From Labilithrix luteola (GTDB taxonomy: Bacteria > Myxococcota_A > Polyangia > Polyangiales > Polyangiaceae): a stretch of DNA of 6,517 nt. Under the pieces are notes generated by a model. It saw only the letters and a list, made by a program, of their open reading frames with translations. It had not been told where the DNA came from and searched no databases. The DNA lies in contig JAMFST010001100.1 of assembly GCA_026225435.1 (NCBI GenBank), forward strand, positions 1 through 6,517, given 5' to 3'. Shown piece by piece: positions 1-5,624 of the stretch. The position numbers and the translations under genes are program-made. Position 1 is the first letter of the stretch. Each line of letters begins with the position of its first letter.

Positions 1-158
1 AGGCGCCCCTGCTCCCTGGCCAGGATCGCCACCGCGCCAAGTATCTTGGCGAGTCCCAGGATTCGCTGGAGGTACAGCGGATAGCCGAGATGGACGATCG
101 TCGCCGCGGTCGAAGCTGAGCCACCCGTGATCAGCTCGGGAATGCCGGAGCCGGCCAT
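1..158 (-). pseudogene. DoxX-like membrane protein fragment, N-terminally truncated and cut by window edge
   Basis: Reading the minus strand from an ATG at 158-156 gives about 52 residues starting MAGSGIPELITG, followed by a stretch containing IVHLGYPLYL and ILGLAKILGAVAIL, which runs off the left edge. The order SGIxxL, then HLGYPxYL, then LGxAKxLGxxAIL is typical of small four-helix DoxX-like membrane proteins. In that family a hydrophobic first helix precedes the SGI motif. Here the in-frame residues before the ATG are Arg/Ser/Pro rich and do not form a membrane segment, so the N-terminus seems to be lost. A GGAG lies 7 nt before the ATG, so a shortened product could still be translated. 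The neighbouring sequence upstream on the same strand is a broken dehydrogenase in another reading frame. I see family resemblance only by motif; the rest of the gene is outside the window, so the truncated status is inferred. Confidence 0.55.
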
Positions 159-159
159 G

Positions 160-305
160 GGGCTGCTCCGGCGCGACCGACCGCCTCGAACACCGCGTCC
201 AGCTGCGTGACGTCGAGCGGCAGGGGCTACACGGCGTCGCCGTAGGTCCAGACGAGCTCCTCGAGCGCCTCCGGAGGGCAAGGAGGCACCAGGACGCTCC
301 GTGCA
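160..305 (-). pseudogene. Short-chain dehydrogenase/reductase remnant with in-frame stop
   Basis: On the minus strand, the frame passing through 229-227 reads TARS, then EALEELVWTYGDAV, then a TAG stop at 229-227, then PLPLDVTQLDAVFEAVGRAG. This matches the segment of classical SDR enzymes running from the end of the second beta strand (TARxPEALEEL) through the LDVTD motif that binds the adenine ring and the following helix. The N-terminal TGxxxGxG motif, the NAG motif and the Ser-Tyr-Lys catalytic residues are all absent, so only about 45 residues survive. The frame is lost near 160, where the DoxX-like reading begins in a different frame. The fragment lies back to back with the broken TetR gene, an arrangement common for intact TetR/SDR pairs. 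The identification rests on motif recognition over a short stretch; its ends are approximate. Confidence 0.5.
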
Positions 306-331
306 GTACCTTCGCCGTCACGCCCTCCCCG

Positions 332-560
332 ATGGCCAATCTAGAAAAGACCTCAAGCGACTTGCGCGAGCAAGCGCCAAGTAACGCTCGACCGGATTGC
401 CGAGGTGGGCCTCAAGCCCTTCGTGGAGAATGGCTACGAGGCGACGACGCTCGATGCCATCGCGGCAGCGTCCGGGATCTCGCGGCGCACATTCTTCTAC
501 TATCTGAAGTCCAAAGAGGAAGTTTTGCTCGCCCACGAGAGTGGCAACTTCCCGCGCTTC
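332..560 (+). pseudogene. TetR-family transcriptional regulator, frameshifted and C-terminally truncated
   Basis: The ATG at 332 begins MANLEKTSSDLRE. From about 372 the family-like reading continues one frame over as KRQVTLDRIAEVGLKPF, then GYEATTLDAIAAASGISRRT, then FFYYLKSKEEVLLAHESG. Skipping one base near 371 joins the two parts into a normal TetR N-terminus: helix 1, the helix-turn-helix (ATTLDAIAAASGISRRTFFYY) and the SKEEVL segment after it. TetR proteins normally carry a further 120 or more residues of ligand-binding and dimerisation domain. Here recognisable sequence ends around 545-560, and the frame then runs antisense to the histidine kinase gene that ends at 639. A weak continuation (ARSLTRPYSETAPAVALLEP) exists in a different frame at about 577-640 but I cannot assign it. 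The HTH call is strong; calling it a pseudogene rests on two independent lesions, either of which might be a sequencing error. The 3' end is approximate. Confidence 0.75.
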
Positions 561-638
561 GTCTTCCGTCTGCGCGCGCTCCCTGACGCGCCCGTACTCG
601 GAGACCGCTCCGGCGGTCGCGTTGCTCGAGCCGAACAT

Positions 639-1724
639 TCAATCACCCGCCGGGCGAGGCGGGGGCCTGCCGCTGAGCGGCAAGTCGATGGTGAACACGC
701 ACCCGACGCCGGGAAGGTTCTCCACGCGGAGAGCGCCGTGGCTGCTCTCGACTGCCCTGAGGCTGATGGAGAGACCCAACCCGAGCCCGCTCCGGTCCGA
801 CCCCCGCTGGTGGTACGGCTCGAAGAGCGCCTCCGTCTTTCCCGGCGGCAATCCTCCGCACTGATCCGCGACGGAAAGGAGGACGCGGTCATCCTTTACA
901 GTCGACTGAATCGTGATGTGGCCGCCGGGGCGCGTGAACTTGCAGGCGTTCTGAACGAGGTTTCCGAGGGCAGACGCCAGGATCTGCTTGTCGGCGTTCA
1001 CGAAGACGAGGTCGTTCGCCCCCTGCACGGTCAGCCCCAGGCCGCGCGCACTCGCCTCGAACGACGCGACGAGCTCGACCTCCTCGAGGAAGTCGCGAAT
1101 GGAAACCTGTTCTTCATTCCGTACGCCTCCCTCGAGGCGCACTTCGGCGAGCGATCTGTCGATGAGCCCGCGCAAGCTGCTCAGACTTCGGCCAAGCACG
1201 GCGCCCGTACTCCCGCTTATCCCGACGTCTCCACGCTTCAGCAGATCGTAGGAGAGCATCGCCATGTAGAGATGATTGCGTAGCTCGTGAGCCAGGAAGC
1301 CGAGGCGTTCGGTGCCGGCTGCGGACCGGGCCACATCGCGCACCGCCTGGTAGCCGGCGACGGCCTCGGTCGTCGCCGTGTCCAGGCAGTCGTTGAGCGC
1401 CCGAAAGTCTTCGGTCGAGATCGGTGCGTCCTGCTCGATGGCGAGCTCCGTCACGACCTGGCAGACGTCGCCGTACCCTTCGACGACCTGCTTGATGGTG
1501 AAGCCGTGCCTCGACATGGCGGCCCCGTTCATCGTCGCCGACGCGATGAGCTGGTCATCCGAGCTCACGGGCGGCAGAAGCTTGGCGACGAGCTGGTCGA
1601 GGAAGAGAGGGATGGCGCGATCCATCTCCGCGTCGGTCGCGTGCGGGGCCGCTCGTTTCTGCACGCGAGATCGCGTGCGACCGATGAGCTCTTCGCGGTT
1701 CGCGGTGATGAAGTCGGTCAGCAT
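639..1724 (-). CDS. Soluble sensor histidine kinase with RsbRD-like N-terminal domain
   Basis: 361 aa. Residues 1-130 are helical and begin MLTDFITANREELIGRTRSRV, resembling the RsbRD N-terminal sensor domain seen in orphan kinases of myxobacteria and other proteobacteria. Residues 141-150 hold the H box (LGFLAHELRN), with H146 the expected phosphorylated histidine. The HATPase_c domain covers about 205-350: N box NLVQNACKF with N259, G1 box DQCGGLPPG with D287, and G2 box GLGLGLSIS from G313. All residues needed for ATP binding and autophosphorylation are present. There is no membrane segment or signal peptide, so it should be cytosolic. I chose the ATG at 1724 because GAGGAGG lies 11 nt upstream and the conserved domain starts there; a longer in-frame reading to 1961 adds 79 low-complexity residues unlike the family. 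No receiver domain or response regulator gene is adjacent, so its partner is unknown. It is divergent from the glycine-zipper gene. Confidence 0.92.
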   Translation of the reverse strand: MLTDFITANREELIGRTRSRVQKRAAPHATDAEMDRAIPLFLDQLVAKLLPPVSSDDQLIASATMNGAAMSRHGFTIKQVVEGYGDVCQVVTELAIEQDAPISTEDFRALNDCLDTATTEAVAGYQAVRDVARSAAGTERLGFLAHELRNHLYMAMLSYDLLKRGDVGISGSTGAVLGRSLSSLRGLIDRSLAEVRLEGGVRNEEQVSIRDFLEEVELVASFEASARGLGLTVQGANDLVFVNADKQILASALGNLVQNACKFTRPGGHITIQSTVKDDRVLLSVADQCGGLPPGKTEALFEPYHQRGSDRSGLGLGLSISLRAVESSHGALRVENLPGVGCVFTIDLPLSGRPPPRPAGD

Positions 1725-1735
1725 GGATGGCGGTA

Positions 1736-1742
1736 CCTCCTC
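1736..1742 (-). promoter_or_regulatory. Ribosome binding site of the histidine kinase
   Basis: The minus strand reads GAGGAGG, ending 11 nt before the ATG at 1724. The match to the 16S anti-Shine-Dalgarno is good and the spacing slightly long. It decides between the 1724 start and the longer open frame that reaches 1961. Confidence 0.6.
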
Positions 1743-1803
1743 GAAGAGCACCGACCGTGCCGGCGCGATCGCTGCTCTCCAGGAGAGAGCTGCGACGGCG
1801 CAT

Positions 1804-1838
1804 GTGCACGTTCTGCATCGAGGTGCATCTCCTGCACC
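1804..1838. promoter_or_regulatory. Cluster of four helically phased TGCA elements, candidate operator
   Basis: TGCA occurs at 1805, 1814, 1824 and 1833, that is at 9, 10 and 9 bp intervals, close to one helical turn, so all copies would face the same side of the DNA. The middle two extend to the direct repeat TGCATC. The last two form an inverted repeat, GGTGCA (1822-1827) and TGCACC (1833-1838), separated by 5 bp. The first copy lies in the self-complementary GTGCAC (1804-1809). The cluster is in the 273 bp gap between two divergent genes, about 80-115 bp upstream of the kinase start and 160-195 bp upstream of the glycine-zipper start. I infer a binding site for a dimeric regulator; the regulator is unknown and no sigma-factor boxes were identified with confidence. 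Confidence 0.35.
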
Positions 1839-1929
1839 GCGCGAGCGCGAGTCGAGCGGGGGCGTCGCCTTGACGGCAACGCCGACCGGGGCGAAGGTCG
1901 CCCGCTCGAACCGGTGCCCACGGAAGTGC

Positions 1930-1942
1930 TCACGGATCGTGA
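1930..1942. promoter_or_regulatory. 13 bp palindrome TCACG-GAT-CGTGA
   Basis: A perfect inverted repeat with 5 bp arms and a 3 bp centre, located 55 bp upstream of the glycine-zipper ATG at 1998. The position would suit an operator overlapping that gene's promoter. In GC-rich DNA a 5 bp palindrome can arise by chance, so this is only a candidate. Confidence 0.22.
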
Positions 1943-1997
1943 AGAGGACCGCGGCGAGCACGCGCGTTGCACGTCACGGGACGACGGGAGCATCCTC

Positions 1998-2372
1998 ATG
2001 GGCAAGGCGAAATCGAAGCGCGCGAAGATCAACACGTCGCGGCTGGCGCACGAAGCGGAAGGCGGCGCGCTTGGAGCCGTCGCTGGCACGGCGATCGGGA
2101 TGATCGCCGGCCCTCCTGGCATGGTCGCCGGGGCCATCATCGGCGCCGTTGCCGGCGTCCTCTCCGGCTCGGTCATCGACGGCGACACGCGGCGTGAAGA
2201 CGCTCACACGCGCGAGCTGGACGAGGAGCTCGGCGTCGCGGCGGGCGAGCTCGGCGCGCCCACCTTGAAGCATCCGCCAGCGGCGCGCGGCACGTACTCC
2301 GCAGCCTCGCTCGGCGTCGGCATTCTGGCGGAGGAAGAACCTGCGGAAGGGCCGATCCAGCAGCCCGAGTGA
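1998..2372 (+). CDS. Small glycine-zipper protein of unknown function
   Basis: 124 aa. A basic N-terminus (MGKAKSKRAKINTSRLAHEA) is followed at about 22-60 by a glycine/alanine-rich hydrophobic stretch with G at regular spacing (GALGAVAGTAIGMIAGPPG, then MVAGAIIGAVAGVLSGSVID). This is the pattern of glycine-zipper segments that pack as paired helices in or on membranes; the Pro-Pro-Gly at 39-41 makes a turn between two helices. The C-terminal half is acidic and includes ELDEELGVAAGELGAPTLKH, a stretch I recall as recurring in similar short bacterial proteins. No cleavable signal peptide or lipobox is visible. The ATG at 1998 has GGGAG 7 nt upstream; a much longer open frame starting at 1287 mainly runs antisense to the kinase and is not used. 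It is divergent from the kinase and convergent with the LLM oxidoreductase, with a 9 bp gap. Function is unknown. Confidence 0.8.
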   Translation: MGKAKSKRAKINTSRLAHEAEGGALGAVAGTAIGMIAGPPGMVAGAIIGAVAGVLSGSVIDGDTRREDAHTRELDEELGVAAGELGAPTLKHPPAARGTYSAASLGVGILAEEEPAEGPIQQPE

Positions 2373-2384
2373 GGGCGCCCCTCA
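2370..2384. terminator. Short hairpin built from two convergent stop codons, possible terminator
   Basis: TGAGGG (2370-2375), a CGC loop, and CCCTCA (2379-2384) form a 6 bp stem. The left arm begins with the TGA of the glycine-zipper gene and the right arm ends with the reverse complement of the TGA of the LLM oxidoreductase. The structure is symmetric and could act on both transcripts, but it is short and no T tract follows on either strand, so intrinsic termination is doubtful. Confidence 0.25.
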
Positions 2385-3398
2385 GCGCCACCCGAGAGCC
2401 GGCGCGACGTCCTTCAAGATCCCCTCGAGCACGTGCGTGTTGTACGCGACGCCCAGCTGGTTGGGCACGGTGAGGAGGAGCGTGTCGGCCTCGGCGATCG
2501 CCTCGTCGTCCGCCAGCTGCTTCACGAGCTCCGCGGGCTCGGCGGCGTAGGACCGGCCGAAGATGGCGCGCAGGTCGTGGATGACGCCGACGTGGTCGCG
2601 GCTCGCGGCACGACCGAAGTACATGCGGTCGCGGTCATCCCGCAGCGGGAAGATGGAGCGCGAGACCGACACGCGCGGCTCGCGCGGGTGGCCGGCCGCT
2701 TTCCACGCCTCGCGATAAAGGCGGATCTGCTTCGCTTGCTGGACGTGGAACGGCTCGCCGCCCTCGTCTTTCTTGAGAGTCGAGCTCTGGAGGTTCATCC
2801 CCTTCTGCGCGGCCCACACAGCGGTCGCGTCGGACGCCGAGCCCCACCAGATCCGCTCGCGCAGCCCCTCGGAATACGGCTCGATGCGCAACAGCCCCGG
2901 CGGGTTGGGAAACATCGGATGGGGGTTCGGCTCGGCGAAGCCCTCGCCGCCGAGGAGACGGAGAAAGACCTCCGCGTGGCGGCGCCCCATGTCTTCCTCG
3001 GTCTCCCCCTTCTCCGGGAGGTGACCGAAGTGGCGCCAGCCGTCGATCACCTGCTCGGGCGAGCCGCGGCTGATGCCGAGCTGCAAACGCCCGTTGCCGA
3101 TCAGGTCGGCCGCGCCCGCGTCCTCGGCCATGTAGAACGGATTCTCGTAGCGCATGTCGATGACGGCCGTGCCGATCTCGATTCGACGTGTCCGCGCGCC
3201 CACCGCCGCGAGCAGCGGAAACGGCGAGGCCAGCTGGCGCGCGAAGTGATGCACGCGGTAGTACGCGCCGTCGGCGCCGAGCTCCTCCGCCGCCACGGCG
3301 AGCTCGATCGACTGCTGCAGGACATCGCGCGCCGTCCTCGTCGCCGACCCCGCCGAAGGGGTCCAGTGGCCGAAGGAGAGAAAGCCGATCTTCTTCAT
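2382..3398 (-). CDS. LLM-class flavin-dependent oxidoreductase (bacterial luciferase-like monooxygenase)
   Basis: 338 aa, a usual length for single-domain luciferase-like monooxygenases, which use reduced flavin (FMNH2 or F420) in a TIM barrel to oxidise small organic substrates. Family features in order: MKKIGFLSFGHW at the first strand; AAEELGADGAYYRVHHF at about 36-52; RTRRIEIGTAVIDMRYENPF at 69-88; the core segment AEDAGAADLIGNGRLQLGIS followed by RGSPEQ at 91-116; and ERIWWGSASDATAVWAAQKG at 181-200. No signal peptide, so cytosolic. I chose the ATG at 3398 because the first barrel strand begins there; a GTG 30 nt upstream would add ten residues unlike the family. No strong Shine-Dalgarno is present at either. 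Flavin type and substrate cannot be read from the sequence, and no flavin reductase is adjacent. It is divergent from the lipoprotein gene (88 bp gap) and appears monocistronic. Confidence 0.9.
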   Translation of the reverse strand: MKKIGFLSFGHWTPSAGSATRTARDVLQQSIELAVAAEELGADGAYYRVHHFARQLASPFPLLAAVGARTRRIEIGTAVIDMRYENPFYMAEDAGAADLIGNGRLQLGISRGSPEQVIDGWRHFGHLPEKGETEEDMGRRHAEVFLRLLGGEGFAEPNPHPMFPNPPGLLRIEPYSEGLRERIWWGSASDATAVWAAQKGMNLQSSTLKKDEGGEPFHVQQAKQIRLYREAWKAAGHPREPRVSVSRSIFPLRDDRDRMYFGRAASRDHVGVIHDLRAIFGRSYAAEPAELVKQLADDEAIAEADTLLLTVPNQLGVAYNTHVLEGILKDVAPALGWR

Positions 3399-3438
3399 GG
3401 CTGTCCGCTCTAGCGCGTCTGCGCTCACGCATCCGGTC

Positions 3439-3453
3439 TTGCGAGACGTTGCG
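3439..3453. repeat. Direct repeat TTGCG, 10 bp period, in the divergent promoter region
   Basis: TTGCG occurs at 3439-3443 and 3449-3453 within the 88 bp gap between the LLM oxidoreductase and the lipoprotein gene, each followed by a GA-containing stretch. One-turn spacing might mark an activator site for either gene, but two 5 bp copies in GC-rich DNA are weak evidence. I see no other clear promoter element in this gap. Confidence 0.15.
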
Positions 3454-3486
3454 CGAGCGTCACCCCCGTGCTGCGCTGCAGGGGCG

Positions 3487-4647
3487 ATGACGAACGACAG
3501 CGGAGCTCACGGCGCGGGGGGGCTCGCGCGCCTGGTCTCCGCGATCGCCGTCGCCGTCTTGCTCGGTGCCTGCGTGCCGACGGCGTCGACCACGCGCAAG
3601 GCGCCTGACGACGCGCGGCCTCCGCTGGCCACGGCGCCCGCGTCTCCGACATCACCCGGGTCGACGGCCGACGCTGCCGACGTGGACGCCGCGCCGGCCG
3701 CGTCGGCAGCTCCCGAAGATCCGCGGGACCGGGACCCGATGGCGAATCACAAGGACACGCGTGAGGAGCTCCTCCAGCTGTTCTCGCTCCGCCCGATGAC
3801 GGCGGCGGAGACGACGAGGATCCAGCCGGACATCTTCCTCGCGCACAACTTCGGCCCGGCCGTCACCCGCATGAACCAGGGGAACAAGGCGATCGCGCAG
3901 CACTCGATCTCCAAGGAGGCGTGCCTGCGGGGCCTCGAAGGCGTGGTCATCCAGACGGACGCACAGAAGGCGGTCTGCGGCGCGCCCAACATGGTCCCCA
4001 TCTACCGCAATGGTGACCCCGCCAGTGCGCACTACTGCATCGACGTCTTCGAGTTTCCCAATCGACCTTGCGAGCTTCCCATCGTGTGGGCGGCGCCGAC
4101 GCACGCGGAGAAGGTGTGCGAGCTCGAAGGAAAGCGTCTCTGCTCCCAGGAGGAGTGGCAGCTGGCGTGTCGCGCAGATCCGGGAGGCGGACCCGACCGC
4201 CCGTACGCCTACGGAGACGACCTCGATCTCGACATCTGCGACACGCACAAGCCGCGCGGTCCGGAGAGCAAGTGCCAGGTCACGACGGCCGAGAAGGCCT
4301 GGCAGACCTGCGGCACCAACACCGAGCCGGCCGGCGCATTCCCCGGGTGCAAGTCACGCTTCGGCGTCTACGACCAGCACGGGAACGTGGCCGAGATCAT
4401 GACCCGCATCGACCGGGAAAAGGGGATGGTGTCGCAGTTGAAGGGGAGCGCCTTCTTCTATTCCGAAGTCGCCCGCCGCCCGAAGGAGCCGCAGCGAGCC
4501 GACGGGCGCGAGACCTATCCCGACACCTGCAATTACGACCCACGCTGGCATATCGAGCACATGGACTCGGCGTGGCACGTGAACTACCACCTTGGATTTC
4601 GCTGCTGCAAGAACGTCACCGCGCCAGCGTCTTCCTCGTCTCCGTAG
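3487..4647 (+). CDS. Lipoprotein with SUMF1/FGE-sulfatase-like domain, probably not a formylglycine-generating enzyme
   Basis: 386 aa. Residues 1-29 form a lipoprotein signal peptide with lipobox LGAC and C29 as the lipidated residue, so it should be anchored on the outer side of the inner membrane or on the outer membrane. Residues 31-85 are an Ala/Pro/Ser/Asp-rich linker. From about 165 the protein follows the SUMF1/FGE pattern: YCIDVFEFPN (183-192), HAEKVCELEGKRLCSQEEWQ (206-225), LACR and YAYGDD, then GVYDQHGNVAEI (293-304) and a terminal LGFRCC (369-374). In true FGE the segment between the GNVxEW motif and the last GFR carries two copper-binding cysteines. Here the corresponding region (KGSAFFYSEVARR) has none, and Trp of GNVAEW is Ile. 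Fourteen cysteines besides C29 suggest disulfides, as expected outside the cytoplasm. Binding or structural roles, or another SUMF1-family activity, are possible. The ATG at 3487 is chosen because it starts the signal peptide; the preceding in-frame reading is not signal-like. Confidence 0.85.
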   Translation: MTNDSGAHGAGGLARLVSAIAVAVLLGACVPTASTTRKAPDDARPPLATAPASPTSPGSTADAADVDAAPAASAAPEDPRDRDPMANHKDTREELLQLFSLRPMTAAETTRIQPDIFLAHNFGPAVTRMNQGNKAIAQHSISKEACLRGLEGVVIQTDAQKAVCGAPNMVPIYRNGDPASAHYCIDVFEFPNRPCELPIVWAAPTHAEKVCELEGKRLCSQEEWQLACRADPGGGPDRPYAYGDDLDLDICDTHKPRGPESKCQVTTAEKAWQTCGTNTEPAGAFPGCKSRFGVYDQHGNVAEIMTRIDREKGMVSQLKGSAFFYSEVARRPKEPQRADGRETYPDTCNYDPRWHIEHMDSAWHVNYHLGFRCCKNVTAPASSSSP

Positions 4648-5530
4648 GCTTCCCGCCGAGCGCCTCGATCAGCGCGCGCACGCGCGTGGAGCCGCGCAGC
4701 TCCACTCGATGAAACGCATGGGTGTAGCTCGGCCCGTTCCGCCACCCCGGCAGCAGGCGGCGCAGCCGCCCCTCGCGGACGTCCGTATCGATCAACCATT
4801 CGGGCAGCACGGCGATGCCGAGACCGGCGAGCGCGAGCTGGCGCAAGGCGAGCGCCGCGTTGCTCTCGGCCGGGCCGTGGAGCTCGACGTCGACCAGCTC
4901 CTCGCCGCGCTGGAACGTCATGCGCCGGTTCGGCCCGCTGGGACCGAGGTGCACCAGGCAGGCGTGCGCCGCGAGCTGCCTCACCGCGGTCGGCCTCCCG
5001 TGGCGGCGCAGGTACGACGGCGCGGCGACGGGGACGCGCCAGCTCACCTCGCCCAGCACGTGCCCGATGTAGCCGGTGCTGTCCGGCGGTGGCACGCCTG
5101 CCCGGACCGCGACGTCCACGCCTTCGCTGATGAGATCCACCGTGCGATCTTCGAGCCGTAGCTCGACCTGCAGGGAGCGGTGGGCGGCGAGGAGCTCGGT
5201 CAGGCGGGGGACGATGATCTCCAGGCCGACGGAGATGGCGACGCTGACGACCAGGCGACCCGAGATCCCGTCACCGTCCGCCGTCGCCGCCCGCGCGCGC
5301 TCGACGGAGCCGAGGATGCCGACCGACTCGGCGTAGAAGCGCTGGCCGCCGTCGGTGAGCTGCAAGCCGCGATTCGAGCGAAGCATCAGCGTCACGCCGA
5401 GATCCGCCTCGAGCGCGCGGAGCTGCCGGCTGACCGCCGGAAGGGACAGGCCGAGCGCGCGTGCTGCGGCCGAGAGGCTGCCGGCGTCCACGACCCGCAC
5501 GAACGTCGCCATCTGATCGAAGAGGCTCAC
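4616..5530 (-). CDS. LysR-family transcriptional regulator
   Basis: 304 aa, normal for the family. Residues 1-60 hold the winged helix-turn-helix: LFDQMATFVRVVDAGSLSAA, then ARALGLSLPAVSRQLRALEA, then DLGVTLMLRSNRGLQLTDGG. From about 90 the substrate-binding domain follows: GRLVVSVAISVGLEIIVPRL, EGVDVAVRAGVPPPDS, GLGIAVLPEWL at 237-247. I place the start at the GTG at 5530 because family members begin with LFDQMATF one or two residues after the initiator; an upstream TTG at 5566 and an internal ATG at 5512 are alternatives, and none has a clear ribosome site. It is divergent from the intact SDR with 94 bp between starts and a dyad in the gap, so it probably regulates that SDR and itself. Its last residues are encoded antisense to the lipoprotein 3' end, a 32 bp convergent overlap. 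The effector is unknown. Confidence 0.93.
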   Translation of the reverse strand: MSLFDQMATFVRVVDAGSLSAAARALGLSLPAVSRQLRALEADLGVTLMLRSNRGLQLTDGGQRFYAESVGILGSVERARAATADGDGISGRLVVSVAISVGLEIIVPRLTELLAAHRSLQVELRLEDRTVDLISEGVDVAVRAGVPPPDSTGYIGHVLGEVSWRVPVAAPSYLRRHGRPTAVRQLAAHACLVHLGPSGPNRRMTFQRGEELVDVELHGPAESNAALALRQLALAGLGIAVLPEWLIDTDVREGRLRRLLPGWRNGPSYTHAFHRVELRGSTRVRALIEALGGKPTETRKTLAR

Positions 5531-5561
5531 GGCGCAGACTCTGTCGCCTGGTTTACCGATC

Positions 5562-5578
5562 CGCAAGGACTGCTTGCG
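5562..5578. promoter_or_regulatory. Candidate LysR operator: CGCAAG-N5-CTTGCG dyad
   Basis: A perfect inverted repeat with 6 bp arms (5562-5567 and 5573-5578) lies between the divergent LysR and SDR genes, centred 40 bp from the LysR start and 55 bp from the SDR start. This is where LysR proteins usually bind their recognition site. A direct repeat GGACTGC overlaps the dyad at 5567-5573 and recurs at 5586-5592, 19 bp on, nearer the SDR, and could be a secondary activation site. The role is inferred from position and symmetry. Confidence 0.5.
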
Positions 5579-5624
5579 TGCGGGCGGACTGCCGGTGTCC
5601 CCCGGAAAGCGTCACTCTCTTCTC

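Noticed and set aside
1718..1828. Short leader peptide (starts MHLDAERAHAPSQ) on the minus strand overlapping the kinase start
   Set aside because: The AGGAG directly abuts the ATG with no spacing, the composition is Arg-rich as expected of a shadow frame, and nothing indicates attenuation.
1725..1961. N-terminal extension of the histidine kinase by 79 residues
   Set aside because: The extension is Arg/Ala/Pro-rich without a domain, and GAGGAGG precedes the ATG at 1724.
1287..2372. 361-residue plus-strand reading frame ending in the glycine-zipper gene
   Set aside because: Its first two thirds are antisense to the histidine kinase and its upstream region and have no family features. The ATG at 1998 has a good ribosome site and starts the recognisable protein.
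2433..3413. Long plus-strand frame of 326 residues
   Set aside because: Exact antisense of the LLM oxidoreductase, whose minus-strand translation shows clear family motifs.
4068..4712. Plus-strand frame of 214 residues inside the lipoprotein gene
   Set aside because: Arg-rich shadow frame of the SUMF1-like coding sequence, without motifs of its own.
4592..5161. Plus-strand frame of 189 residues
   Set aside because: Antisense shadow of the LysR substrate-binding domain.
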